A DNA stretch of 64,000 nt from an uncultured Arenicella sp. (GTDB lineage Bacteria; Pseudomonadota; Gammaproteobacteria; Arenicellales; Arenicellaceae). The stretch covers positions 1-64,000 of the forward strand of contig CALAKU010000022.1 of assembly GCA_937922925.1 (NCBI GenBank), read 5' to 3'. The translations under genes and the position numbers were made by a program. This document shows, piece after piece, positions 56,682-64,000 of the stretch. Position 1 is the first letter of the stretch. Each line of letters opens with the position of its first letter. The notes beneath the pieces were generated by a model. That model ran no database searches. It was given only the letters and a program-made list of their open reading frames with translations, and had not been told where the DNA came from.

Positions 56682-58139
56682 CTATTTATCGATGCCGCCC
56701 ATGCACAGATATTTGATTTCAAGATAGTCTTCCAAACCGTATTTAGACCCTTCACGGCCATTTCCTGATTGTTTAACGCCACCGAATGGGGCCATTTCAT
56801 TGGAAATAATGCCCTCATTAATCCCGACCATGCCGTATTCTAACGCTTCGGCAACCCGCCAAACCCGCCCAATATCGCGCGTATAAACGTAGGAGGCTAA
56901 TCCCACCTCCGTGTCGTTTGCCAACTCAATGACTTGCTCCTCGCTGGTGAATTCGATCATCGGTGCCACCGGGCCAAAAATTTCTTCTTGGGCCAACTTC
57001 ATCGCTGAATCAACTCCAGTGACAACCATGGGTCTCATGTAGCAAGCACCGTCTGGCATCGCTTGCTTGGATTCTCGAACTTGCGCGCCTTGTTGTACCG
57101 CATCGTCGATCAGCGCCTGTACTGATTTAACCGCCTCTTCGTTGATCATTGGGCCAATTGAAACTCCGTCGTCTTGGCCATTACCAATGCTTAGCGTTTG
57201 CAAGGCATCATTAAGTTTGTTAGCAAATTCAGTGTAAATACCAGATTGCGCATAAATGCGATTGGTGCAAACACAGGTTTGTCCTGCGTTGCGAAACTTC
57301 GACGCAATCGCACCTTGAACAGCCGCATCGAGATCGGCGTCATCAAACACAATGAATGGGGCATTGCCGCCAAGTTCCATTGATGTTTTTTTGACCGTCG
57401 ATGCGCATTGCTTTAGTAATAGTCGGCCGACTTGGGTTGAGCCAGTGAAAGAGAATTTGGCAATTCGTGGGTCTTGCGTGAGTACTTTACCAATATCGCT
57501 GGACGATTTGCCGACCACGACATTAAAAACACCAGCAGGAATTCCAGCCTGCTCAGCCAGTTCTGCCAATGCCAAAGCTGAGAGCGGTGTTTCAGCTGCG
57601 GCTTTGACAATAAATGTGCAGCCCGCCGCCAATGCTGGAGCGGCCTTGCGAGCTAGCATGGCGTTTGGAAAATTCCATGGTGTGATCGCCGAGACAATAC
57701 CAACACCTTGTTTAATCACAATAATCCGAGAATTCGACGAGGCACCTGGGATGGTGTCGCCATAGATTCGTTTGGCCTCCTCGGCAAACCACTCTACGTA
57801 ATTTGCGCCATAGGCAATTTCACCTCGGGCTTCGACCAGTGGTTTACCTTGTTCGGTGGTCAGTAAAACAGCGAGATCCTCTTGGTTTTGCATGATTAAC
57901 TCATACCAACGCCGCAAAACAGATGATCGTTGTTTGGCCGTCTTTGCGCGCCAGGCTGGCAAAGCTGCGGCGGCTGCGTCGACAGCCAACTTCGCATCCT
58001 CGGCACCAGCATCGGCGACTTCGCAGATCACTGCACCATTTGCTGGGTTAGTGATTTCAAATTCTTGGCCGGGGTTGGCGTGCCACTGGCCGTTGATATA
58101 GCTTGATTGGCGCAGCAAGTCTGCGTTTAGATTTTTCAT
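56682..58139 (-). CDS. gabD: NAD(P)-dependent succinate-semialdehyde dehydrogenase
   Basis: About 485 residues from ATG 58139 (TTG 58151 is also open). The aldehyde dehydrogenase fold is clear: ITPWNFPNAMLARKAAPALAAG, the cofactor motif FTGSTQVGRLL, the general base Glu in MELGGNAPFIV, and the nucleophile Cys in NAGQTCVCTNR, with the CxC pattern typical of GabD. The sequence ends with PFGGVKQSGNGREGSKYGLEDYLEIKY. It oxidises succinate semialdehyde from GABA or polyamine breakdown to succinate. No gabT is next to it. The substrate is inferred from the GabD-like motifs; other short-chain aldehydes are possible. Confidence 0.88.
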   Translation of the reverse strand: MKNLNADLLRQSSYINGQWHANPGQEFEITNPANGAVICEVADAGAEDAKLAVDAAAAALPAWRAKTAKQRSSVLRRWYELIMQNQEDLAVLLTTEQGKPLVEARGEIAYGANYVEWFAEEAKRIYGDTIPGASSNSRIIVIKQGVGIVSAITPWNFPNAMLARKAAPALAAGCTFIVKAAAETPLSALALAELAEQAGIPAGVFNVVVGKSSSDIGKVLTQDPRIAKFSFTGSTQVGRLLLKQCASTVKKTSMELGGNAPFIVFDDADLDAAVQGAIASKFRNAGQTCVCTNRIYAQSGIYTEFANKLNDALQTLSIGNGQDDGVSIGPMINEEAVKSVQALIDDAVQQGAQVRESKQAMPDGACYMRPMVVTGVDSAMKLAQEEIFGPVAPMIEFTSEEQVIELANDTEVGLASYVYTRDIGRVWRVAEALEYGMVGINEGIISNEMAPFGGVKQSGNGREGSKYGLEDYLEIKYLCMGGIDK

Positions 58140-58450
58140 TGCGGAAACCAACTGTTGTGTTTGTTTTTCTTAGGATCTCGCCATTATAGGGGATTGAGTA
58201 ATCGCTCGATCAAAATCGTAGCAATATCCGAGGTAGAAATAATGTGCTCAACTGTCTTTTAGATTTTATACATTCACCAACCGATTAATTGACCCTTATG
58301 CGTATTCCGTTATTATTCGGGTTTGCTGGCTTCGATACTGACTCGCGCAACTAACTCGCGCGATAAGCCGACTCGGTCACAGATCAAAACAGTGGCTCAT
58401 TCGCTGGCCGTTACATTCATCAACGTAAAACCACTAATATAAATTGAACC
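58140..58450. other. Divergent intergenic region between gabD and the ferredoxin gene (311 bases)
   Basis: No gene. It holds a good plus-strand promoter (58289-58316, listed separately) about 135 bases before the ferredoxin start. Nothing specific was recognised for the minus-strand gene apart from general AT-richness near 58150-58200. Confidence 0.55.
58289..58316 (+). promoter_or_regulatory. Sigma-70 promoter upstream of the ferredoxin gene
   Basis: TTGACC (58289-58294) and TATTAT (58311-58316) with a 16-base spacer; each hexamer has one mismatch to consensus. Transcription would start near 58323, giving a leader of roughly 130 bases before the ferredoxin ATG. Confidence 0.6.
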
Positions 58451-58771
58451 ATGTCTAAAATTACTTTCATCGACTATCAAGGCAACCAAACCGAAGTTGA
58501 GGCCACTAATGGTGACTCAGTAATGGAAGCGGCAACACAAAATGATGTGCCCGGCATCGATGCCGATTGCGGTGGCGCTTGCGCCTGCGCGACTTGCCAT
58601 GTTTATGTCGACGCTGAGTGGATGGATAAAGTTGGTAAGCCCGGCGATCTGGAAGCCGATATGCTGGAAGTCGCCGACGGCGTTCAAGATAATTCGCGTC
58701 TGTCGTGCCAGATAAGTATGAGCGATGACTTAGACGGCCTTGTTGTCAGCACACCAGAAAGCCAGTACTAG
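58451..58771 (+). CDS. 2Fe-2S ferredoxin of the adrenodoxin/putidaredoxin type
   Basis: A 106-residue soluble electron carrier. The cluster ligands Cys40, Cys46, Cys49 and Cys86 follow the C-x5-C-x2-C...C pattern; Cys44 is an extra residue in the loop. The downstream acidic segment (DLEADMLEVADGVQDNSRLSCQI) is characteristic of the adrenodoxin-type subgroup, including putidaredoxin and FdVI. The reductase gene follows 34 bases later, so the two form an electron-transfer pair that usually serves a cytochrome P450 or other oxygenase. No such oxygenase is in the window. Confidence 0.93.
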   Translation: MSKITFIDYQGNQTEVEATNGDSVMEAATQNDVPGIDADCGGACACATCHVYVDAEWMDKVGKPGDLEADMLEVADGVQDNSRLSCQISMSDDLDGLVVSTPESQY

Positions 58772-58805
58772 ATCTGCTGCGGGTAGGGGCGGCTTTAAGA
58801 TCGAT

Positions 58806-59981
58806 ATGGGTAATACGGGAAATGTCGTCATTATTGGTGCCAGTCATGCGGCAGCCGAAGCGATATCGACTCTTCGACGAGCCGGTTGGCCGGGTCAAAT
58901 AACGCTCATTGGCGACGAGCTCGAGCTTCCTTATCAGCGCCCCCCTTTATCTAAGGCCTATTTTAAAGGTGAACTCGAATTCGCCAAGTTATTGTTAAAG
59001 AACGAGGCCTTTTACGACAAGGCTCAAGTAAATGTGTTGCTAGGCAAACGCGCTACAAAACTTGATCGTCAGCAACAATCCGTAATGCTAGATAATGGCG
59101 AATCAGTCTTTTACAGCCATTTGATTTTGGCCACCGGAACGCGCGCTCGTCATTTACCCGTTGCCGGCCACGATTTGCCGCAAATCAAAGTATTGCGAAC
59201 TCGTGCCGATGTCGATGACATTAAGTCGGCCTTGCCTCAAGGAGGCAAACTATTAATCGTAGGCGCTGGATACATCGGTTTAGAAGTTGCCGCCTCGGCC
59301 ATTAAAAACAACATTGATGTCACGGTGCTAGAAGCACAAGAACGCGTTTTGTCGCGTGTTACCGGCGAACATGTCTCCGGTTTTTTTCAAAAGCGACATG
59401 CCAAAGAAGGTGTCGATATTCGTCTTGGCGCATCACTGCAATCGTTTGTTAACCAAGGTGCCAAGGCCTATGCGAAATTGGGAACCGGCGAAGACATTCC
59501 CTTCGATTGTGCGATTGTCGGCATCGGTGTGGTGCCCAATGTGGAGCTTGCCCAAGACGCAGGTTTAGCCTGTGATAATGGCATTTTAGTTGACGAATAT
59601 GCTCGCACCAACGATGCAAACATCTTTGCAGTTGGTGACTGCGCCAACCATTTTAGTGCTCTTTACCGCAATAGAATTCGCCTAGAGTCGGTACCCAATG
59701 CCGTGGCTCAGGCTAAAACAGCCGCGCTATTTATTTGTGGAAAGCCGCAGCCCTACAATCAATTGCCGTGGTTTTGGTCAGACCAATACGATATCAAGTT
59801 GCAAACGGCGGGCTTGCTCAGCGGGTATGATCGGAGCGAGATTCAAGGTGATCCTGATGAGGCTAAGTTCACTGTATCGTACTATAAGCAAGATAAGCTC
59901 ATCGCCTTGGATGCGATAAATGCCCCAGCCGAATTTATGAAGGCAAAAAAAGCGATTATCGAAGCCTTGAGTGCCAATTAG
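58806..59981 (+). CDS. FAD-dependent ferredoxin reductase (putidaredoxin reductase type)
   Basis: About 391 residues from ATG 58806. The FAD-binding motif NVVIIGASHAAAEAI opens the protein, with YQRPPLSKAYF shortly after; the NAD-binding motif LIVGAGYIGLEVAA lies near residue 150; and the second FAD contact is ANIFAVGDCANHF near 275. The C-terminal domain has PWFWSDQYDIKLQTAG. This is the NADH-ferredoxin reductase family seen with putidaredoxin and rubredoxin. An upstream start at 58740 would overlap the ferredoxin gene and add a non-conserved extension. It is cotranscribed with the ferredoxin. Confidence 0.92.
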   Translation: MGNTGNVVIIGASHAAAEAISTLRRAGWPGQITLIGDELELPYQRPPLSKAYFKGELEFAKLLLKNEAFYDKAQVNVLLGKRATKLDRQQQSVMLDNGESVFYSHLILATGTRARHLPVAGHDLPQIKVLRTRADVDDIKSALPQGGKLLIVGAGYIGLEVAASAIKNNIDVTVLEAQERVLSRVTGEHVSGFFQKRHAKEGVDIRLGASLQSFVNQGAKAYAKLGTGEDIPFDCAIVGIGVVPNVELAQDAGLACDNGILVDEYARTNDANIFAVGDCANHFSALYRNRIRLESVPNAVAQAKTAALFICGKPQPYNQLPWFWSDQYDIKLQTAGLLSGYDRSEIQGDPDEAKFTVSYYKQDKLIALDAINAPAEFMKAKKAIIEALSAN

Positions 59982-60189
59982 GCCAAATCTTAGTTATGCG
60001 AACCAAGCACTCTGCGCAAACTGATAAATTTTGTAAAATCGCAATGTAGCCTCACTGTGAAGCTGATAATTCTAAGCAACACGTGGGCGTTTTTGAGTAT
60101 AGTTAATTGTATACAACAAAGCGCAGAATGCGCTCCAAACTATCCATGCCAACAAACCAATCGATGCCCAAAAGAGACCCTCGCTCGTC

Positions 60190-61260
60190 ATGAACAATGC
60201 TGAAAATGATTTATACCTGCGTGCTTTGCGTGGCGAAACGGTTGAGCGTACTCCGATTTGGGTAATGCGTCAGGCAGGTCGATATCTTCCTGAATATCGA
60301 GCGGTGCGAGCCCAAGCGGGAGACTTTCTGACCTTGTGTAAGACTCCTGAGCTGGCTTGCGAAGTTACCATGCAACCCATCGATCGCTTTGGTTTAGACG
60401 CGGCGATTTTGTTTTCTGACATTCTCACTATTCCTGATGCCATGGGGCTGGAGCTGGTTCTAGAAGAAGGTGTCGGCCCGGTATTCAATAAGCCAGTTCG
60501 GTCAGCGGCCGATATTAGCAAGCTTTCCGTACCTGACATGCACCAAGACTTAGGCTATGTGATGGATGCGGTTGGCGTCATTCGCAAAGAACTTAATGGT
60601 CGAGTACCACTAATTGGCTTTACTGGCAGCCCTTGGACGCTAGCGAGTTATATGGTCGAAGGCAGTGGCAGTAAAGATTTTCGCCGCATTAAGGGCTTGA
60701 TGTTTGAAAGCCCCGACGACGCGCACGCACTACTGCAAGTTGTAACCACGTCTGTTATCCAGTATTTGGATGCACAAGTGAAAGCCGGTGCGCAATCGTT
60801 AATGGTATTCGATACTTGGGGCGGTATGCTATCGACCACAAATTATCAGTATTTCTCTTTGGCGTATATGCAGCAAATTGTCGACGCCAGCAAGGCCGCC
60901 CATCCAGACGTGCCTATTGTTTTGTTTACTAAAGGCGGTGGTCAGTGGTTAGAAATGATGGCGGCAACCGGTTGTGATGGCCTCGGTTTAGATTGGACGG
61001 TGGATATCGCTGCCGCGCGAAAACGCGTTGGCGAGCAAGTTGTCCTGCAAGGTAATATGGACCCGGTAGTCATGAATACGGGTACTCAACAAGTTCAAGA
61101 TGAAGCGGCGAAAGTACTTGCGGCGTATGGCCACCATTCAGAAAGCGATAAAGGCCACATTTTTAATCTTGGTCATGGCATTCAACCATTCGCCGAGCCT
61201 GAGAATATGGCGGCCTTGGTGGACACCGTTAAACAACAAAGCCAGCAATATCATTCGTAA
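60190..61260 (+). CDS. hemE: Uroporphyrinogen decarboxylase
   Basis: A 356-residue cytoplasmic enzyme decarboxylating uroporphyrinogen III to coproporphyrinogen III in haem synthesis. Signatures: [16 protein letters not shown] near residue 23, the catalytic-site [30 protein letters not shown] and the C-terminal [16 protein letters not shown]. Length matches E. coli HemE. The stop codon overlaps the start of the downstream phosphatase gene as TAATG. Confidence 0.97.
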   Translation: MNNAENDLYLRALRGETVERTPIWVMRQAGRYLPEYRAVRAQAGDFLTLCKTPELACEVTMQPIDRFGLDAAILFSDILTIPDAMGLELVLEEGVGPVFNKPVRSAADISKLSVPDMHQDLGYVMDAVGVIRKELNGRVPLIGFTGSPWTLASYMVEGSGSKDFRRIKGLMFESPDDAHALLQVVTTSVIQYLDAQVKAGAQSLMVFDTWGGMLSTTNYQYFSLAYMQQIVDASKAAHPDVPIVLFTKGGGQWLEMMAATGCDGLGLDWTVDIAAARKRVGEQVVLQGNMDPVVMNTGTQQVQDEAAKVLAAYGHHSESDKGHIFNLGHGIQPFAEPENMAALVDTVKQQSQQYHS

Positions 61261-61742
61261 TGATTAATTTTGGGCGGGTAGACAAAAACATCTTTGTCGG
61301 CAATGCGCCGCAAACGTCAGTGGATGTCGCCCGCTTGCAGCAAATGAAAATCACCTCGGTTGTCTCTTTGCAAAGCGATGACGATATTATCAGTCATCAA
61401 ATTGATTGGCCCAAACTCAAGCGTGCCTATGACTATAATAATATTGTGGTGCACCGTTTCCCGATCATCGATTTTGATGAGCACGATTTAGGCCAACGGC
61501 TGCCAGACCCTGTGACCATGCTGGATAAACTATTGTCAGTTGAGCACAGAGTTTATGTTCACTGCAATGCCGGAGTCTGCCGCGCTCCTGCCACGGTTTT
61601 AACGTATTTATGCCACTATCAAGGTCTGAGTCTTGAGCAAGGCTTGGACAAAATCAGGTCAGAACGACCGCAGGCCAACCCATACATTGGCGCGGTTGAA
61701 CGCGCTCTAAATGAACTCGGATCGAAAACTGAAGAGCACTAA
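61260..61742 (+). CDS. Dual-specificity-type protein phosphatase
   Basis: A 160-residue protein with the cysteine phosphatase P-loop HCNAGVCRAPA: nucleophile Cys102 and Arg108 (CX5R). The upstream IDFDEHDL segment supplies the likely general acid Asp. The N-terminal FGRVDKNIFVGNAPQTSVDV segment is typical of DSP/laforin-like phosphatases. It starts on the last base of the hemE stop (TAATG), so translation is coupled. The substrate is unknown; it could be a phosphoprotein or a phosphorylated metabolite. Confidence 0.85.
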   Translation: MINFGRVDKNIFVGNAPQTSVDVARLQQMKITSVVSLQSDDDIISHQIDWPKLKRAYDYNNIVVHRFPIIDFDEHDLGQRLPDPVTMLDKLLSVEHRVYVHCNAGVCRAPATVLTYLCHYQGLSLEQGLDKIRSERPQANPYIGAVERALNELGSKTEEH

Positions 61743-61843
61743 GCCGCTGGTGTTTCGTTAACACGCGTTTTGACAATGAGTCATGCTGGTCTCATCGCTC
61801 GCCTTTTTTACCATTCCCTTTAGGTGGTTGCTTGAGCTGGTTT

Positions 61844-61882
61844 TATAGCTCACTTTTATGGCTAAGTCGTATAGCTCAGTCG
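61844..61882. repeat. 13-bp imperfect tandem repeat across the tesA stop codon
   Basis: Three adjacent 13-base units: TATAGCTCACTTT (61844-61856), TATGGCTAAGTCG (61857-61869) and TATAGCTCAGTCG (61870-61882). The third contains the tesA stop (61876-61878, minus strand). The units share a TAT(A/G)GCT(C/A)A core. Confidence 0.65.
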
Positions 61883-62556
61883 CCTAATTCAATCAAACCT
61901 TGCTCACGCAAAAAATCGATAACGATATCACGCACGATCGGCTGAGTGATTTCGGTCGGATGCAAGCCATCCTCTTGAATATACCCTGGCGTGCTAACGA
62001 ATTCTTCTCGATAAAAATCCAGCAAAGCCAGTTGGTGCTCATCGGCTAATTCTTTATAAACCCCTCTAAATTGGTCGATGTACCTTGGCCCATAGCTCGC
62101 GGGCAGGGAGATGCCACCAAGGATTACATGAACATCGGCCGCCTTGGCTTGTTTAATCATGGCGTCCAAGTTGTCTCTTAAATTTTTGATGGGCAAGCCT
62201 TGTAAACCATCATTGGCGCCGAGTTCTAAGATCATGATATCTGGCTTGAATTCTTCCAGCGTAATACCTAAGCGAGCGCGACCACGTGCTGAGGTATCTC
62301 CGGAAATACTTGCATTGCTTACCTTAAAGTTTGGTTCTAGCGCGATTCCTAATAAGTTAACCCATGCTCGGTCTAAATCCATACCATAGCCCGCACTCAA
62401 GCTGTCGCCATAGACAACAATGTGTTTTCGTTGATCATCAGGGGATGCAATGGCCGTCATCGACACAGTAAACCCCAGCATCAATAGTAAGAATGATCTT
62501 AGAAAACGCACAGAAATTGCCTGTGTGAACTTGAATTTCGCGGAATTGGTTATCAT
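61876..62556 (-). CDS. tesA: Periplasmic SGNH hydrolase, TesA/arylesterase type
   Basis: A 226-residue protein with a signal peptide (FLRSFLLLMLGFTVSMTAIA-S). SGNH blocks: VYGDSLSAGYG with the nucleophile Ser, SGDTSARGRARL with the block II Gly, LELGANDGLQGLP with the Asn, and DGLHPTE with the catalytic Asp and His. This is the TesA (thioesterase I/protease I/lysophospholipase L1) family. It is transcribed away from ybbA, a gene arrangement common in gammaproteobacteria. The natural substrate is uncertain. Confidence 0.93.
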   Translation of the reverse strand: MITNSAKFKFTQAISVRFLRSFLLLMLGFTVSMTAIASPDDQRKHIVVYGDSLSAGYGMDLDRAWVNLLGIALEPNFKVSNASISGDTSARGRARLGITLEEFKPDIMILELGANDGLQGLPIKNLRDNLDAMIKQAKAADVHVILGGISLPASYGPRYIDQFRGVYKELADEHQLALLDFYREEFVSTPGYIQEDGLHPTEITQPIVRDIVIDFLREQGLIELGD

Positions 62557-62701
62557 CTACACTATTGAACTTTGGTTTATGTTTTACTACTGGGTTTTGT
62601 ATATAAAACCTTCGATGCCTCTATTGTAAGCGATACGTAAAAACTAAATGAATCTTCGTTCACTCACCTTTCCGTTATTGTAATCTTAGGTTAATAAAGC
62701 C

Positions 62702-63373
62702 ATGCCAGCACCGATCATTCGTGCGCATCAATTGAGTAAGACGGTGCGCACAGCCGATCATTCTCTGTCTATTCTTGAGGATGTGTCGATAGAAATTCAA
62801 GCCGGGGAGAGCCTCGCAATTGTTGGGCCATCGGGAGCGGGGAAGTCAACCTTGCTCGGTTTGCTCGCCGGTTTAGATACGCCGACAGGCGGGCAAATAT
62901 ATCTGGCTGACTACAATATTACCGAGATGGACGAAGAAGGCCGTGCCCGGGTTAGAGCAGAACTTGTCGGTTTCGTATTCCAGACGTTTCAGCTACTTGA
63001 AAGTTTAACCGCGCTCGAAAATGTTGCCTTGCCCATGGAACTTCAAGGCGAGCCCGAGGCTACGGATCGCGCGCGCGAATTTTTGGGCAAGGTCGGTCTG
63101 GCTGAACGCTTGAGTCATTATCCAAAGCAACTGTCAGGCGGAGAACAACAGCGTGTGGCGCTAGCGCGGGCCTTTGCCTGCCAACCCAAAATTCTTTTTG
63201 CCGACGAACCCACAGGTAATCTAGACAGCATTACCGGTGGCAAAGTCAGCGATTTATTGTTTGAGCTGAATCAACAAAGCGGCACAACCTTAATTTTAGT
63301 CACGCATGAACAGCGCCTCGCCGATCGCTGTGATCGCCAACTCGTGATCGACAGCGGTCATTTACAAAACTGA
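62702..63373 (+). CDS. ybbA: ABC transporter ATP-binding protein YbbA
   Basis: A 223-residue ATPase of the LolD/MacB group: Walker [11 protein letters not shown]-loop [10 protein letters not shown], signature [14 protein letters not shown], Walker [12 protein letters not shown] and switch His VTHE. YbbA works with the large permease YbbP, whose gene begins one base after its stop. The divergent tesA gene gives the usual tesA/ybbA-ybbP arrangement. The pair is thought to move or extract membrane substrates; the exact substrate is not settled. Confidence 0.93.
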   Translation: MPAPIIRAHQLSKTVRTADHSLSILEDVSIEIQAGESLAIVGPSGAGKSTLLGLLAGLDTPTGGQIYLADYNITEMDEEGRARVRAELVGFVFQTFQLLESLTALENVALPMELQGEPEATDRAREFLGKVGLAERLSHYPKQLSGGEQQRVALARAFACQPKILFADEPTGNLDSITGGKVSDLLFELNQQSGTTLILVTHEQRLADRCDRQLVIDSGHLQN

Positions 63374-63374
63374 T

Positions 63375-64000
63375 ATGTTAGTCACAGACCTTAAGCTTTT
63401 ATGGCGAGATTGGCGCGGCGGGCAGCTGAGTTTAGTAATTTCTGCATTGGTTTTGGCGGTCACGGTAGTCACGGCTGTTAGCCTATTTGCCGATCGGGTC
63501 GAGCGTGGCCTAAACGCGCAGATATCCAGCTTCTTGGCGTCAGATTTGGCCGTGCGCTCGGGCCTTGTGATTGACGATCGTTTTTATCAGCAAGCTGAGC
63601 AGCTCAATCTACAAACTGCCGATATCGCAAGCTTTCGATCAATGGTCTTTGCTGGTGACAATAATCATTTGGCGTCGGTTAAGGTGGTGAGCTCAGGCTA
63701 TCCATTGCGAGGTGTGGTTGAGCTTAGTGCCGATCTTAATGGTAATGTCGTTGAGAACCGCTCAACTGGGCCACTGTCCGGCGAGGCTTGGGTTGAGGCA
63801 CGATTATTTAATTTACTCGATATTAAGATCGGTGACGAAATCGATGTTGGTTATGCCCGTCTTAAGGTCACTCGTTTGATTCTGAATGAACCTGATAGAG
63901 GCACCGGATTTGGCGCTGCTGGGGCACGCGTATTGATGAGTTGGGACGACCTGGAGCGTTCCCAGTTGGTGCGCCCTGGCAGTCGTATTCGCTACTCCTT
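63375..64000 (+). CDS. ybbP: FtsX-family ABC permease YbbP (3' end cut by window edge)
   Basis: An open frame from ATG 63375 to the window end without a stop, at least 208 residues. It begins with a cytoplasmic segment LKLLWRDWRGGQ, a TM helix (LSLVISALVLAVTVVTAVSLFA) and a large extracytoplasmic domain (SSFLASDLAVRSG, SFRSMVFAGDN, GYPLRGVVELS), which is the pattern of the YbbP/FtsX-like permease that partners YbbA. ybbA ends one base before this start. The remaining TM helices lie outside the window. Confidence 0.9.
   Translation, partial: MLVTDLKLLWRDWRGGQLSLVISALVLAVTVVTAVSLFADRVERGLNAQISSFLASDLAVRSGLVIDDRFYQQAEQLNLQTADIASFRSMVFAGDNNHLASVKVVSSGYPLRGVVELSADLNGNVVENRSTGPLSGEAWVEARLFNLLDIKIGDEIDVGYARLKVTRLILNEPDRGTGFGAAGARVLMSWDDLERSQLVRPGSRIRYS

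Overview
This window reads as ordinary chromosome from a gammaproteobacterium, probably aerobic and free-living; roughly even base composition and many acidic proteins would suit a marine or aquatic lineage, but genus cannot be fixed from the sequence alone. The lineage call rests on several gene orders and families typical of gammaproteobacteria: pilMNOPQ followed by aroK and gltBD with a divergent PBP1A gene, the block dprA/LysM/def/fmt/rsmB/DUF4390/ntrYX/trkAH, FimV, DsbB, and tesA divergent from ybbA-ybbP. No rRNA, tRNA, CRISPR array, insertion sequence, prophage or plasmid signature was found. Coding density is high and almost every gene belongs to a recognisable core family.

Layout. 1-5291: 3' part of a ChpA/PilL-type hybrid CheA kinase (cut by the left edge) and a ChpC-like CheW protein, for type IV pilus control. 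5604-8800: transketolase and phosphoglycerate kinase. 9193-12977: FimV, a family-6-like uracil/hypoxanthine-DNA glycosylase, a YcgN cysteine-cluster protein and DsbB. 13233-15506: an unusual secreted subtilase with a glycine/TM hinge and a beta-rich C-terminal half. 15663-17864: cysS-sufE and a small CxxC protein. 17889-22778: arginine biosynthesis (argF and argD on the minus strand with an orphan FbpC-like ATPase; argG divergent). 22765-25338: two sugar-transferase-like proteins, MsrB and a DUF2853 protein. 25428-35585 (minus strand): trkH, trkA, an ntrX-like regulator, ntrY-like kinase, DUF4390, rsmB, fmt and def. 35929-41312: LysM protein, dprA, topA. 41510-50155: PBP1A (minus), then pilMNOPQ and aroK. 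50690-56587: gltBD. 56682-64000: succinate-semialdehyde dehydrogenase (minus), ferredoxin and ferredoxin reductase, hemE with a small phosphatase, tesA (minus), ybbA and the start of ybbP (cut by the right edge).

How it fits together. Three separate loci (chpA-chpC, fimV, pilMNOPQ) serve type IV pili: chemosensory control, polar organisation, and the alignment complex plus secretin. Nitrogen-related functions are also spread through the window: glutamate synthase, three arginine genes, GABA/succinate-semialdehyde oxidation, and an NtrYX-like two-component pair translationally coupled to trkA.

I do not see a clear novel defence or biosynthetic system. The items most worth a second look are: (i) the NtrX-like regulator whose AAA+ domain lacks the GAFTGA loop and has an altered Walker B; (ii) the hexanucleotide microsatellites coding (Asp-Thr)15 and (Glu-Ala)13 in chpA; (iii) three unrelated 13-17 bp tandem repeats lying over or beside stop codons (msrB, trkA, tesA); (iv) the subtilase architecture; (v) the hairpin just upstream of argD; (vi) the 534-base aroK-gltB gap, which lacks aroB and damX but has a near-consensus promoter and two palindromes.
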